Shown: positions 1-10,428, counted from the stretch's first letter. The stretch: 57,093 nucleotides of DNA from Verrucomicrobiota bacterium (GCA_009885695.1 VFKE01000040.1:1-57093); one strand, 5' to 3'. Notes: generated from the letters alone by a model not told the origin. Numbers and translations are program-made.

Positions 1-393
1 AAGATCGAGAGATGCCGCAAACGGCTTGAGGAAATCAGTCCGGGTTGCACGAGCAGGAAGCGGCGCAAGGCGGCTTATAAGAATAGTTATTTCGGCGACA
101 GAACACTAGTTGGTGACAGCATCCGTTACAAACGTGCTGAAAAAAGCGGCCCGATCCTGCTGGCCCATGCCACGGGTGCCACCGTGACCGTCATTACGCC
201 CGATGGCACCTTCACAGCCAGGGCTCAAGACATCTATTATCGCGGCCCATCCGACGAAGTGCTGCTGGAACGTCCATATTATGTTCGTTCCGGCGATCAG
301 CATCTGAGACCCTCCAAGGACAACTCCCTCATGAAGCTGAACTTCAAGAAGCGCAGTGTTACATTCAGCGGCCGCGGATCGGTAGATCGGTGA
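1..393 (+). CDS. Partial CDS (5' end outside the window), unknown function
   Basis: Frame 1 is open from base 1 to TGA at 391-393; no family recognised. Confidence 0.45.
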   Translation, partial: KIERCRKRLEEISPGCTSRKRRKAAYKNSYFGDRTLVGDSIRYKRAEKSGPILLAHATGATVTVITPDGTFTARAQDIYYRGPSDEVLLERPYYVRSGDQHLRPSKDNSLMKLNFKKRSVTFSGRGSVDR

Positions 394-430
394 ATCAGTG
401 AATCAGTGAATCAGCAGGTAAAAATAAAGC

Positions 431-1165
431 ATGCCTCCCGCTTCCCAACACTGGCTCGACGCGCCGCTCACCGAGCCTTACCGCTGGACGATGCTGGGCG
501 CGATTGCATTGAGCGCGTGTTATTGGCTGGTAAAATCGAAACGCGAGCCCGCGCTGCTGCCGATCTACATCGGTGCACTCGGCGGCGCGTTTCTCGGCGC
601 CAAGCTGGCTTATCTTTTTGCGGAAGGCTGGCGCGACTGGCCGATGCCTGATCACTGGCAGCGTTTGTTCGCTGGCAAGAGTGTGATCGGTGGCTTGCTC
701 GGCGGGTATGCCGGCGTGGAGTTGATGAAATTATTCACCGGCTACAAAAAATACACCAGCGATCTGTTCGCTCTCGTGGTCCCGCTGGGCATCGCTTTAG
801 GTCGCGTCGGCTGCTGGCTGCAAGGCTGCTGCTTGGGCAAGCCGACGGCGCTGCATCTTATCGCGGCGCGCGACAAGCTCGGCATCGAACGCTGGCCTGC
901 GTCGCGGGTGGAACTGATCTTTCAGCTTGTGGTGTTTGCCGTCTTCCTTGTGCTACGACGCCACGCGACATTCACTGGCCGGCTCATCTTCGTCTACTTC
1001 GCTGTCTACGGCATCTTCCGATTCTTCCACGAGTTCATGCGTGATACGCCGCCCTTGGTTGCGGGCATCACCGGATATCAAATCCTCTCGCTCATCACGG
1101 CGGCGACTGGTGTCGGAATGTTCATCAAGCGCGGCAGAAAGACTGCGCACTGGTGTGCTGCATGA
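431..1165 (+). CDS. lgt: Prolipoprotein diacylglyceryl transferase-like membrane protein
   Basis: Multi-TM protein with Lgt-like GxxxGRxGCxxxGCC...GKPT and a 'FHEFMRD' C-terminal segment. Confidence 0.7.
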   Translation: MPPASQHWLDAPLTEPYRWTMLGAIALSACYWLVKSKREPALLPIYIGALGGAFLGAKLAYLFAEGWRDWPMPDHWQRLFAGKSVIGGLLGGYAGVELMKLFTGYKKYTSDLFALVVPLGIALGRVGCWLQGCCLGKPTALHLIAARDKLGIERWPASRVELIFQLVVFAVFLVLRRHATFTGRLIFVYFAVYGIFRFFHEFMRDTPPLVAGITGYQILSLITAATGVGMFIKRGRKTAHWCAA

Positions 1166-1213
1166 CTTGACCAAGGGGCGCTCCGATGTTCAGTCACATC
1201 CGTAATCAACACG

Positions 1214-2215
1214 ATGGATTTGGCATTTTTCAGGCTTCCCGATGGACGCGCATGGATCGGTGAAGGCCCCTTCACGGAAGCGGCGACGCCAACTGACGGC
1301 GCGTCATTTTACATCAATGACTTTGTGCTGGCTGATGCGAAACCGTGGAAGGTGCCGTCCCGGTTATTTGAAATCAATAGCACGGCTGATTTCGATCGCT
1401 TCCTGCCGGCATCGAAACCCTTGCGTATTACCTGGCAGATGCCCGGCACTGAGTGGTTCAAGATGGTCTTCCGTCGTATTCGCCGCGACGTGCTGGCGCA
1501 GCGTCTCCGCAAGATGGTTCCGGTGCTGACTGAAACTGGAGTCGTAGTTGAGGGTGATCCAGCATCGCTGCTGCGCCGCGCGTTCGCTGCGCCCACGGGA
1601 TTCTGGGCTTACGCGCGCATTGAGAACGGAGGAGGACTAGTCGGCGCGACTCCGGAGATGCTGCTCACTCGAACGGATTCGAATTTACAAACGATGGCGC
1701 TGGCCGGCACCGCCAAGCCATCGGGCGCGGAAGATTTCACCACCGACTTGAAGGAAATCGAAGAGCATGAGCTGGTGGCAAATTTTCTTGAGGAGACTCT
1801 GAGTCAAGTGGGTGAAGTCGTGCGCGACCAGCGCGAAATCAGCGTAGCTGGAGGGCTGACTCATTTTCGCACCCGATTCACTGCCGTGTTGCGGAATGTC
1901 CGTGATGATGGCGCGCTCGTGCGGCTGCTTCATCCCACGCCTGCGGTGGGATGCCTGCCGCGTGACGAACCTTCGCTAAGCAAGTTGATGGAGTATCGGC
2001 ATCAACTGGGTGCGGGAGATTTCTTTGGGGCGCCCTTTGGATTTCGCCATGCCGGCGAGTTTCACTGTGCAGTCGCCATTCGTGGAATCTCGTGGTCAGG
2101 GAGCGAGGTCAAGCTGCCCTGCGGCTGCGGCATCGTGGCCGGAAGCGCCTTCGATCACGAGTGGCGCGAGCTGCGGCAGAAGCGCGATGCGGTGGCAAAA
2201 TTATTCGGAGTGTAG
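1214..2215 (+). CDS. menF: Isochorismate synthase (chorismate-binding family)
   Basis: LAGTAKPSG...TDLKEIEEHELV...LHPTPAVGCLPRDE...GAPFGF: chorismate-binding signature; directly upstream of menD. Confidence 0.85.
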   Translation: MDLAFFRLPDGRAWIGEGPFTEAATPTDGASFYINDFVLADAKPWKVPSRLFEINSTADFDRFLPASKPLRITWQMPGTEWFKMVFRRIRRDVLAQRLRKMVPVLTETGVVVEGDPASLLRRAFAAPTGFWAYARIENGGGLVGATPEMLLTRTDSNLQTMALAGTAKPSGAEDFTTDLKEIEEHELVANFLEETLSQVGEVVRDQREISVAGGLTHFRTRFTAVLRNVRDDGALVRLLHPTPAVGCLPRDEPSLSKLMEYRHQLGAGDFFGAPFGFRHAGEFHCAVAIRGISWSGSEVKLPCGCGIVAGSAFDHEWRELRQKRDAVAKLFGV

Positions 2216-2220
2216 CAGCA

Positions 2221-3797
2221 TGAACAGTAACACCGCAGTCATTCGAGCCTTGTTCGATGAGACCGATGCGCTTGGCGTGCGCGAGTTCTGCGTCTGTGCG
2301 GGAGCGCGCAATTCGGCGATCATTGATGCCTTGGTTCAGAGGGGTTCGATCATTCGCAATTTCTTTGACGAACGCAGCGCTGCATTCTTTGCGCTGGGTC
2401 GCGTGAGGCAGACTCGCGCGCCGGTCGCGGTCGTTACAACATCCGGCACGGCGGTTGCGGAGTTATTTCCTGCGATCATCGAGGCGCACTATCAAAATCT
2501 TCCGCTATTGGCGATCACCGCCGACCGGCCTTCCCGTTACACCGGGAGTGGTGCGCCGCAGGCGATTGAACAGCAGGGGATATTCGGGGATTACGTTTCT
2601 CGAACCTTGGAGATCGAGTGTAACGCCGATGGGGGATTTCAGTTGTCTGATGCAGGCTGGCTCTCTGATGGCCCGGCGCATTTCAATGTGCGGCTGGAAG
2701 AAGGGATGGAGACTGGTGTTGGTGCCAGCCTAGCCCCCAAGCCTATGTGTGCTGGCAGCCCACAATACCTTTCTACATTCGATCAGCACTGCTGGCGTGA
2801 GTTCTGGGATGAGGATGGTGACCTAGTAGTGCTCGCAGCCGGACTGCATCCTGCAGATGTTCCGGCGGCGCGGGATTTTCTTTTACGGCTCAATGCTCCG
2901 GTCGTGGCGGAGGCGACGGCGAACCTGCATGATGAGGATTCTCTGAAGCATCTGATGCTGCGCGGTGGCGAGAAGATGCTTCAGGCATCAGGCTTCAGGC
3001 GCGTGTTGCGACTTGGCGCGGTTCCTTCGTGGCGCTGGTGGCGCGATCTTGAATCTCGGAGTGAGATCAGAGTCCTGAGCATTTCTCAGGCGCAATTTCC
3101 AGGGCTGGCCAGGTCTGAAAATGTTGGCGCGGTGCCGTGGGAGATGTTGCAGAAGTCAGAAGTCAGAGGTCAGAAGTCAGAACTTGCCGTTGTGGCGGCT
3201 GCGGTCATCGCGGCAAAACTTGACGCGCTGATTGCAGCGAATCCAAAATCCGAACCTTCGTGGATGCGTCATCTTTCGCGCATCATCGGAACGGATGCTT
3301 CTGTCTTCCTCGGCAACAGTCTTCCTATCCGCGAGTGGAACTTGGCGGCTGGTGAGCCGCAGTGTGGCGTTGAGTTCTACGCCAATCGTGGTGCCAACGG
3401 CATTGACGGCCTGGTGTCAACCTGGCTGGGCGTATCCGCCGAAGCGAAGGAGGCCTGGCTCATCGTGGGTGATCTGAGCGCGATGTATGACATGAATGCG
3501 CCATGGATTTTGTCGCAACTACCAGCAGCGAAACGCCGCATCGTGGTGATCAACAATGGTGGCGGGAAAATTTTCTCGCGCGTTCCGTGGCTCAATCAGA
3601 TGTCATCAGATGCGAAGCGCGTCATGGAGAATCCGCACACGTTCAGCTTCGAGCCTTGGGCGCGGATGTGGGGGATGGACTATCGTTTGTTCACTGATTC
3701 ACGCGATGTGCGCGATAACGATGCTGCGTGTTGCGTCTGGGAGATTCGTCCGGACGCGGCTCAGACCGCGGCATTCTGGCAGTCGTGGCAGGGCTAG
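2221..3797 (+). CDS. menD: 2-succinyl-5-enolpyruvyl-6-hydroxy-3-cyclohexene-1-carboxylate synthase
   Basis: ThDP-enzyme layout: CAGARNSAIIDAL, FFDERSAAFFALG, TTSGTAVAELFPAIIEA, ADRP; C-terminal GDLSAMYDMN...INNGGGKIFSRVP. ATG at 2221 preferred over the longer ORF. Confidence 0.92.
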
Positions 3798-3941
3798 AGC
3801 GGTATAAATAATTTCGTAGCCGCGCTCGTGTTGCGCAGCCGCGAAGCGAAAACGCGGGAAATAAGCATGCTTCGTTGGTTGCCGTGACTTCTTCCCGCAC
3901 TCTTACGAGATGCGGCTACGTCTTTTTAAAATATGCTCTAG
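3794..3941. repeat. Intergenic imperfect inverted-repeat element (~148 bp)
   Basis: Ends CTAGAGC (3794-3800) / GCTCTAG (3935-3941); inner CGTAGCCGC / GCGGCTACG pair. Confidence 0.6.
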
Positions 3942-4900
3942 ACCGGCTTGCGGGCGGAGCTTCTGGATTGATCTGAGATATTCATCAGTCGGACGAGCAG
4001 TGAATCCAAGACAACCATCGAGGAGACATGCGCCGAACCGTTGGTGACCGTGGCCAGCGGTGCGGCGGATTTTCGGAGAATCTGCAAACAGCACAGTGCC
4101 GGATCGGTCGGCGCGACGTATGGTGCGGGCTGCGTGAACTGACGGACAAAGCGGTCGCGCGGCGGATCGGGTGGAAGTCCCGCCGCGTCAAGAAAGCCGA
4201 TGACTTCTCCATTTTCATCAAGCACCGGATGATAGCGCGGCGTGTTTTGCGTCGAAATCTGCAGCACTGCGGTGAGTGGCATCCCGGCTGGCATCGCGCT
4301 CACAGCATCCAGTGGCAGCGCGACATCTTGCGCAAAGAGCGCGGAAAATTTCGCGTAGTTAGCCAGAAGGGCGGCGGCGTTCTCAGAAAGGAGCTTCAAC
4401 GAGATGATGTTGTCCGAGAGCAGGCGAACTCCGGCGCGGGATTCTATGTCGATTTCGGCTGTCAATACGGTGGCCGGTTTGCGCTTGAAGATGCGCCATG
4501 GCAGCGTGGTAGCCCTGAGCAAGGTCAGGACAAATGTAAGTCGTCGCAGCGAACGGAAAGGGAAAAGGCGGAACAGCGCCTTCGGTGCCAGCTCGAGCCC
4601 GATGATGAAGACCGGCACCGCGATGACCATCGCCACCAGTATTCCCCAGAGTCCGATCGTGTTCTGGCAGAGCAGCACGACGATGGCAAAGGCAATGATG
4701 GAACATAAATGATGTGCCGTCATCGCGGCACGTAGCAGTTCCTGCCTTTGCTCCAACAGTTGCGCGAGCCGAACCGCAAGTTTGCCACCGTCGTCCGCCG
4801 CATGACGGACGCGCACGCGGCTTACGCCGATCAATGCGCTCTCGATGCCGGCGAGCAGTGCGGCTGATACTTGAAAAAAGATCAAGGCGGCCCAGATCAT
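3938..4900 (-). CDS. CNNM/DUF21-type membrane protein with CBS-like region
   Basis: Hydrophobic N-terminus with CNNM-like 'GLELAPKALFRLFP'; overlaps a second hemolysin-type gene by 4 bp. Confidence 0.65.
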   Translation of the reverse strand: MIWAALIFFQVSAALLAGIESALIGVSRVRVRHAADDGGKLAVRLAQLLEQRQELLRAAMTAHHLCSIIAFAIVVLLCQNTIGLWGILVAMVIAVPVFIIGLELAPKALFRLFPFRSLRRLTFVLTLLRATTLPWRIFKRKPATVLTAEIDIESRAGVRLLSDNIISLKLLSENAAALLANYAKFSALFAQDVALPLDAVSAMPAGMPLTAVLQISTQNTPRYHPVLDENGEVIGFLDAAGLPPDPPRDRFVRQFTQPAPYVAPTDPALCCLQILRKSAAPLATVTNGSAHVSSMVVLDSLLVRLMNISDQSRSSARKPV

Positions 4901-6132
4901 GATGCGTCCTCCGGGTTCTCCAAGGCCACGCGCACTTCCATCTGGAGGATGCGGTTGCGCGCGATGCGCCTTATCTTGATAGACAGTCCGTCGAGATCGA
5001 TCTTTTCGCCCGGCTTCGGCAGATAGCCGAGACGGTTGAAGACAAGCCCGCCAATGGTGTCGATGCCACCGGCTACCAACGATACGTCGAGCTCATGATT
5101 CACCTCGTCCACGCGCGCCATGCCAATGACGAGGTAGCGACCGTTCCCGATGGGCTGCACCGCCGTCTCCGTGTTGCGGGTGGGTGCAATTTTTTCCAGC
5201 AGTCGCTCGACTAGATTGCGCCGTGTCAGGAGGCCTTCGAAGCCGCCGTATTCATCCACGATGACAACGGCTGATGCTGCGTCGGGCAGGTAACGCCGCA
5301 GTGCATCAAGCGCGGGCATCGTCTCCGGCACGAACACCGGCTTGCGGGCGATGGTTTTCCAATCGGGCCGTCCCGTGAGCCTCCAGGCATCCGTGTCCAC
5401 CATTCCGGTGATGGCATCCGCGCGCTCGTCGAACACTGGCACATGGCGGAACCGCGCGTTCTGAAGCATCTGTGTGGCGTCTTCGTCATTGGCATCGTGC
5501 GGCATGAGCGGCAGATCCACGCGCGGCGTCATGCAGTCGCTCACGGTTTGCGAGTGGAGGTTGATGATCTCCTGCATGACGGTTGCATCCTCGGTGGTGA
5601 TGGCGCCTTGCTCCTCTCGCATCTCGATGAGCGTTTCGATTTCTTCGATGGCGAGGCCCAGGCGCGGCTTGAGTCTTTTGGGCACGAGCCGACGAACCAG
5701 TTTGTCGCTTGATCGCGTGAGCAGAACGGCTGCGGGCGAGAGAAATCGCTGGGCCAGTTTTAACAGGGGCAAGCTGAAGCGCAAGGCGCGGTCCGGCGCG
5801 CGAAGGGCGAAGGTCTTGGGCAGAATTTCCACTGCGAACATTCCGAGTCCGAACACGAGTGCGGCACCAAGCCAGGGGTTAACCTCCAGCGCGCGCAGGG
5901 GTCCCGTGACAAACCAAAGACCCAGCGCAGTCAGCAGCAGGTTCGAGATCGCACCGAAGAGCAGTGACTCATTGAGAAGCGCGACGGGATTACGCGTGAT
6001 CTCGGCTCGATGCGGCGTGTTCCCGTTCTTGGGGTTATCCCGCAGCAGCGAGAGCACGGTCTCCAGCGCGGAAAATCCCGCTGCTGCCGTCAGCAGCAGA
6101 AGAAAGAGCGTGCCAAGAAGGATGCTCATCAT
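4897..6132 (-). CDS. Hemolysin/CorC-type protein (CNNM + CBS pair + CorC_HlyC domain)
   Basis: EILPKTFALRAPDRA, MTPRVDLPLMP, VIVDEYGGFEGLLTRRNLVE, GIDTIGGLVFNRLGYLPKPGEKI. Confidence 0.88.
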   Translation of the reverse strand: MMSILLGTLFLLLLTAAAGFSALETVLSLLRDNPKNGNTPHRAEITRNPVALLNESLLFGAISNLLLTALGLWFVTGPLRALEVNPWLGAALVFGLGMFAVEILPKTFALRAPDRALRFSLPLLKLAQRFLSPAAVLLTRSSDKLVRRLVPKRLKPRLGLAIEEIETLIEMREEQGAITTEDATVMQEIINLHSQTVSDCMTPRVDLPLMPHDANDEDATQMLQNARFRHVPVFDERADAITGMVDTDAWRLTGRPDWKTIARKPVFVPETMPALDALRRYLPDAASAVVIVDEYGGFEGLLTRRNLVERLLEKIAPTRNTETAVQPIGNGRYLVIGMARVDEVNHELDVSLVAGGIDTIGGLVFNRLGYLPKPGEKIDLDGLSIKIRRIARNRILQMEVRVALENPEDAS

Positions 6133-6141
6133 TTCGTGCGG

Positions 6142-7389
6142 TCAGTCCAGTGTGTGGATGAACAAACCGCTGCGCAGCTTCGGCTCGAACCAGGTGCTCT
6201 TGGGCGGCATGATCTGGCCGGCGTCGGCGATGTCCATGAGCTGCGTCACCGTGGTGGGATACATGCTGAAAGCCACGGCGAACTTTCCGGCGTTCACCAG
6301 CTTCTCTAATTCGGCGACGCCGCGGATGCCGCCGATGAAATCAATGCGTTCGCTGGTGCGCGGATCGTCGATGGCGAGCACGGGTGCCAGCAGGCGGGAC
6401 TGGAGTATTTCCACGTCGAGCGCATCCACGGGTGACTTGGGATCGCCGGCATCCCTGCCGGCAATTTTCATATCGAGCTGATACCACTGGCTCCCCAGCA
6501 ACATGCAGCATTGGCCGGGTTGCGCGGGTTCCTTTTTGTTGTTCGGGATCATGTTGAAGATGGATGACACTGATTGCAGGAACTGTTCCAACGTGTGGCC
6601 ATTTAGATCGCGCACCACACGATTGTAGGGGAGAATTTTCAGTTCGCTGGCTGGGAAAAGCACGTTGAGAAACCAGTTGTAGTTCTCCTGGCCCGTGTGG
6701 GCTGGATTCTTCTCACGCCGTTCCTTGCCCACGCGCGCAGCGCTGGCGCTGCGATGATGGCCGTCGGCGACGTAAGCGAGTGGAATTTCCTTTTCAAAGA
6801 GGTACGTGATTTTCGCGCAAGTGTCGGCGGGCAAACGCCAGACCTGGTGCCGGATGCCGTCGGGTGCGGTAAAGTCGTTGATGGGTGTGTCGTCAGTTTC
6901 GCAGTGCTTCGTCAAGGCCAGCACGCCTGCGTGATCGCGATAGGTCAGGAAGATCGGCCCCGTGTTCGCGCTAAGTGCATCCACCAAGCGCGTGCGGTCG
7001 TCCTCTTTAACCTTGCGCGTCTTTTCGTGCTTCCGGATGATGTCGTTCTCGTAGTCCTCGATGTGACACACGGCGACGAGACCAGTCTGCGCGTGGCTTC
7101 CCATGATCTGCCGGTAAAGATACATTGTCGGAGCGGTCTCCCGGACGAGCACGCCATCGTGCTGGAGTTTCTGGAAGTTCTCGGACGCCCTTGCATAGAC
7201 ACTGGCGTCGTAGGCATTCACATCATCTGGCAGATCGATTTCCGCGCGATCCACATGCAGAAGGCTCACTGGATTGCCTGTCGCGAGCACTTTTGATTCT
7301 TCGCGATTGACCACATCGTAGGGCACGGCGGCCACGGCGGCGGCTTTGTCAGGGGTGGGAACGAAACCTTGGAAGGAGCGAAGGCGCAT
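6142..7389 (-). CDS. DUF1015 family protein
   Basis: MRLRSFQGFVPTPDKAAAVAAVPYDVV...YVADGHHRSASAARV...NWFLNVLFPASELKILPYNRVV. Confidence 0.85.
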   Translation of the reverse strand: MRLRSFQGFVPTPDKAAAVAAVPYDVVNREESKVLATGNPVSLLHVDRAEIDLPDDVNAYDASVYARASENFQKLQHDGVLVRETAPTMYLYRQIMGSHAQTGLVAVCHIEDYENDIIRKHEKTRKVKEDDRTRLVDALSANTGPIFLTYRDHAGVLALTKHCETDDTPINDFTAPDGIRHQVWRLPADTCAKITYLFEKEIPLAYVADGHHRSASAARVGKERREKNPAHTGQENYNWFLNVLFPASELKILPYNRVVRDLNGHTLEQFLQSVSSIFNMIPNNKKEPAQPGQCCMLLGSQWYQLDMKIAGRDAGDPKSPVDALDVEILQSRLLAPVLAIDDPRTSERIDFIGGIRGVAELEKLVNAGKFAVAFSMYPTTVTQLMDIADAGQIMPPKSTWFEPKLRSGLFIHTLD

Positions 7390-7410
7390 GGGTGGTGCTA
7401 TGGTGTCAGA

Positions 7411-7548
7411 TCAGGGCGTCTCGATGTTGAGAGCGGGGAAACCTGTCTGAAGTCGTTTGGAGTCGAGAAACTGTGCCGGTGCGGCTCCGAAATTCGGATC
7501 AGAATCGGCGATGTCAATCAGCAGGCAGGTGTCAAGGATCCAGGCCAT
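7411..7548 (-). pseudogene. Truncated PIN-domain (VapC-like) toxin remnant, 45 aa
   Basis: Translates to MAWILDTCLLIDIADSDPNFGAAPAQFLDSKRLQTGFPALNIETP*: PIN N-terminus (LDTcllID) then an early stop; ATG overlaps the antitoxin stop (TGATG). Confidence 0.6.
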
Positions 7549-7766
7549 CAGTTCTCATCTCCTGCGCGAAGTTCCGCCATCCATTCAGCGGTGGTCTTTG
7601 GCCTGGCGTGGAATTTTCGTGCGAAACCCAGCATGGCCATGGCACCTTTTGGCTTGGCGGAATGGACTGCATGTTTTGCCTGCGCCCCGATCCAGGCCAG
7701 CAGACGCAAGGCGGCTGGTTCATCAAGATGACGAACCCTTTCGATGGCGGCTTCAATGACACTCAT
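7548..7766 (-). CDS. Putative antitoxin of a VapBC-type module
   Basis: 72 aa, stop overlaps the start of a PIN-like ORF; gene order fits antitoxin-toxin. Confidence 0.5.
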   Translation of the reverse strand: MSVIEAAIERVRHLDEPAALRLLAWIGAQAKHAVHSAKPKGAMAMLGFARKFHARPKTTAEWMAELRAGDEN

Positions 7767-7866
7767 GTTTCATTCATACCACAATTAGAATGGCAAGCCA
7801 AGCGCTTGATGACCCAAGTGCGCTGGCTTTGGGCAATACAACGCGACTTCAACGCTTCTGGTTCTG

Positions 7867-8772
7867 TTACGGCTTCTTCACCGGCGCATACCCTTCGAGC
7901 ACAATCGGCACGACTTTATCGGTGGGGAAATCTTTCGGCACTTCCGCAGTCGCTTTCACGGCACCGGATGCGGCCCATTCGGCGCTGCGCTGGAGGATGA
8001 AGTAGAAACCGCGCTCCAGCATGGAGTAGTCGGCATGGCCGAGGGTGTTGTGAACGACGCGGCCTTTGCCGTAGTTTCGGACCATGAGATTGGGCTCATC
8101 TTTTCCGGTGGTGTCGGAGAGCGAGGTGGAGAGGATTTCTACCTCGGCGGGGCCGCGGAGTTTGCTGTAGAGCTCGTCTTTGGCGTGCAACCATTTCGTG
8201 GGCAGTCCCTTGGTGATGGGATGATCGGGGTTGCGGATTTCGACGATAAACTCATGCTGCTTGCCGTGTCCGCCGCCAGAACCCGGTGATTCATCTCTGA
8301 ACAGCTTGCCGTCTTTCACATAGAGCCAGGGGCCAGATTTTTCATTGCGACCACCCCAGCCGCCGACGCCGATCATCTCGTTGTAAGCCTTCCAGTTTGG
8401 AAAGGAATTGTCCGCAGCGTGGATGCAGATGAAGCCGCCGCCGTTCTTCACGAAGGATTCGAAGTCCTTCTGCACGGCTTCAGGCCAGTCCAGGCCGTTG
8501 TAGTTGCTCACGACCACGGCGTAGTCGCTGAACTTCGGATGCCAGTCGTTCCATGCCTCTTTAGGCGCCTTGCTGTCCGGGGTGGTGCTGACGGTGACGG
8601 CGAAGCAGCCAGCGGTCTCCAGTGCGTTCACCAGCACGGGTGTGGTCTCCTTCCACTTGTGGTTGTTCTGTCCGTCCAGGATGAGGACTTTTATTTTGTC
8701 CGCAGCGGACAAACCCGATGTGAGAAATGCGGCGAGGGCGCAAAGGAGAAGGAGGCGTCGTTTCATGCGCAA
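7867..8772 (-). CDS. Secreted ThuA-like domain protein
   Basis: Signal peptide; KVLILDGQNNHKWKETTP...GGGFICIHAADNSF...HPITKGLP...NTLGHADYS. Confidence 0.88.
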   Translation of the reverse strand: MRMKRRLLLLCALAAFLTSGLSAADKIKVLILDGQNNHKWKETTPVLVNALETAGCFAVTVSTTPDSKAPKEAWNDWHPKFSDYAVVVSNYNGLDWPEAVQKDFESFVKNGGGFICIHAADNSFPNWKAYNEMIGVGGWGGRNEKSGPWLYVKDGKLFRDESPGSGGGHGKQHEFIVEIRNPDHPITKGLPTKWLHAKDELYSKLRGPAEVEILSTSLSDTTGKDEPNLMVRNYGKGRVVHNTLGHADYSMLERGFYFILQRSAEWAASGAVKATAEVPKDFPTDKVVPIVLEGYAPVKKP

Positions 8773-8804
8773 CTGCTAGGACGGGCGTGCCTTTTGGCAA
8801 GCGA

Positions 8805-10058
8805 TCAGTTGAACCAGATGGCGAAACCGAGGAACTCACCGCGAAAGATGCGGTTGGTCGTGGCCCAGAAGTCTGGGGAGGTGATGGTGCCTTTCTCCAG
8901 ATAGGGTGCGGCGCCGGTGCCCTGGATCCAGAGGATCAAATCAAGCGTCCCGGGCTCGGTGAAGACGCGGCGGAGATTGATGCCGCGGCCATCAGCCTCG
9001 CGCCAGAAGGGCAGGAGTGTTTTTCCCATCAGGATGGCGTCCATCTCATTGAGGAAGTCAAACCAGGCTTTGATCATTTCCGGTGTCACTTTCGCGCTGT
9101 CGAGGACGCTGGTCTGATTCGGATTCGGAAGCCACTCGTGATCATCATCGGTTTCGGCGAGGATGGCCTTCCATGACTGGCGGCTGAGCTGGGTGACCTC
9201 CTCGAGATGGTGCAGCGCGGAAGTCATGCGCTGCGGTTCCTTCACGGGGAAGCTCAGCAAATGAATGAAGGCGATGCCGTCAAGGATATCATCTTTGTGG
9301 GCGAAGATGCCGCCCTGGTGGTTCTTCACCCGTTGACGCAGGAAGTCGAACGGGGTTTCCGCATCCGCAAAGAAGAGAGGCGCGGTGTGCTGGAAGAGCT
9401 TTTCCGTGTCATGGGCGAGCATGACGTCACCGATGGCCGAGAGCAGATGGCAGTAGCCCTGGAGCCAGCGCACATCGCCCAAGTCGAACTTCACGACAAA
9501 GCCATCGACTTCCGCGCGAGCCACGCGCGCTCCGGGGACGAGTCGCACGAAGACCTGCCAGAGGGCTTCATCTTCACCAGCCTTTCCGTCACCGTTAAAA
9601 TCAAGCCGCACGAGCGCCGGCCGCAGCGTTACTTTTATCTGCGCGTCTTCACCAACCTTTGCGAGTGTGTTCGCGATCTCGCCGAGCCGCGCGATGAAGT
9701 CGCTGATAACTTTGCGCCCGGATTCGTTCGTCACGCGCTCGGGCGTCGCGTTCTGCGGCACGGGCAGGCGCAGAAAGGGAATCAGGTCTCCGAAAAGCGA
9801 GTCGTGCAGGCCGAGGCGGTGCCAGTCCTGTTCCAGCTTCTCCAGTGCGCCGAAGAATTGCGCGATGCCGAGCTGGAACTGCAAGGAGGCATTCTTGCCA
9901 GCCGCGAGCGCGGTTTCGAGCGCCTTGCGTCCCTCCGCGAGCCGGCCTTCTTCGAGATAGCGGCCTATGATGTCATTGCTGTCATTAGCGGCCTGCAGAA
10001 CCGGTTCGGAGGCGAGCGATGCGGCAAGGGCACAAAGAAGAAGGAGGCGGTGGTTCAT
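8805..10058 (-). CDS. Secreted hypothetical protein with EF-hand-like loop
   Basis: Signal peptide; 'DFNGDGKAGEDEALW' calcium-loop-like motif. Confidence 0.6.
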   Translation of the reverse strand: MNHRLLLLCALAASLASEPVLQAANDSNDIIGRYLEEGRLAEGRKALETALAAGKNASLQFQLGIAQFFGALEKLEQDWHRLGLHDSLFGDLIPFLRLPVPQNATPERVTNESGRKVISDFIARLGEIANTLAKVGEDAQIKVTLRPALVRLDFNGDGKAGEDEALWQVFVRLVPGARVARAEVDGFVVKFDLGDVRWLQGYCHLLSAIGDVMLAHDTEKLFQHTAPLFFADAETPFDFLRQRVKNHQGGIFAHKDDILDGIAFIHLLSFPVKEPQRMTSALHHLEEVTQLSRQSWKAILAETDDDHEWLPNPNQTSVLDSAKVTPEMIKAWFDFLNEMDAILMGKTLLPFWREADGRGINLRRVFTEPGTLDLILWIQGTGAAPYLEKGTITSPDFWATTNRIFRGEFLGFAIWFN

Positions 10059-10155
10059 GCAGCAACCTTGGTCAAAGGGCCGCGGCTAGGCAAGTGCGAA
10101 AAATCTGGACACATACGGCGTTTACACTCGTCCGGCGTGGTGCTAGTCATCACGC

Positions 10156-10428
10156 ATGGCCCAAGCAATCATGGATCCCGAGGAGGTGCGGCGCTTCGCC
10201 AAGGAGTTGAAGCGCTTCAACGACGACACGCAGCAAAAGGCGTCCTCGCTTCAGGCGAGATTTTCGGCACTAGGCGCCACGTGGCAGGATCAGGAGCACG
10301 AGAAATTCGCCGAAGAATTTTTGACCACCATGAAAGTCATCCGGAAGTTCATGGAGATTTCGGAAAAGCACACGCCTTACCTCATGCGGAAGGCGCAGCG
10401 GATCGAGGAATACCTCGACCAACGTTAA
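10156..10428 (+). CDS. WXG100-like small helical protein
   Basis: 90 aa, almost all helix-forming, central ATWQDQEHEKF at the position of the WXG turn; first gene of the cluster with an FtsK/EssC-like ATPase. Confidence 0.7.
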   Translation: MAQAIMDPEEVRRFAKELKRFNDDTQQKASSLQARFSALGATWQDQEHEKFAEEFLTTMKVIRKFMEISEKHTPYLMRKAQRIEEYLDQR

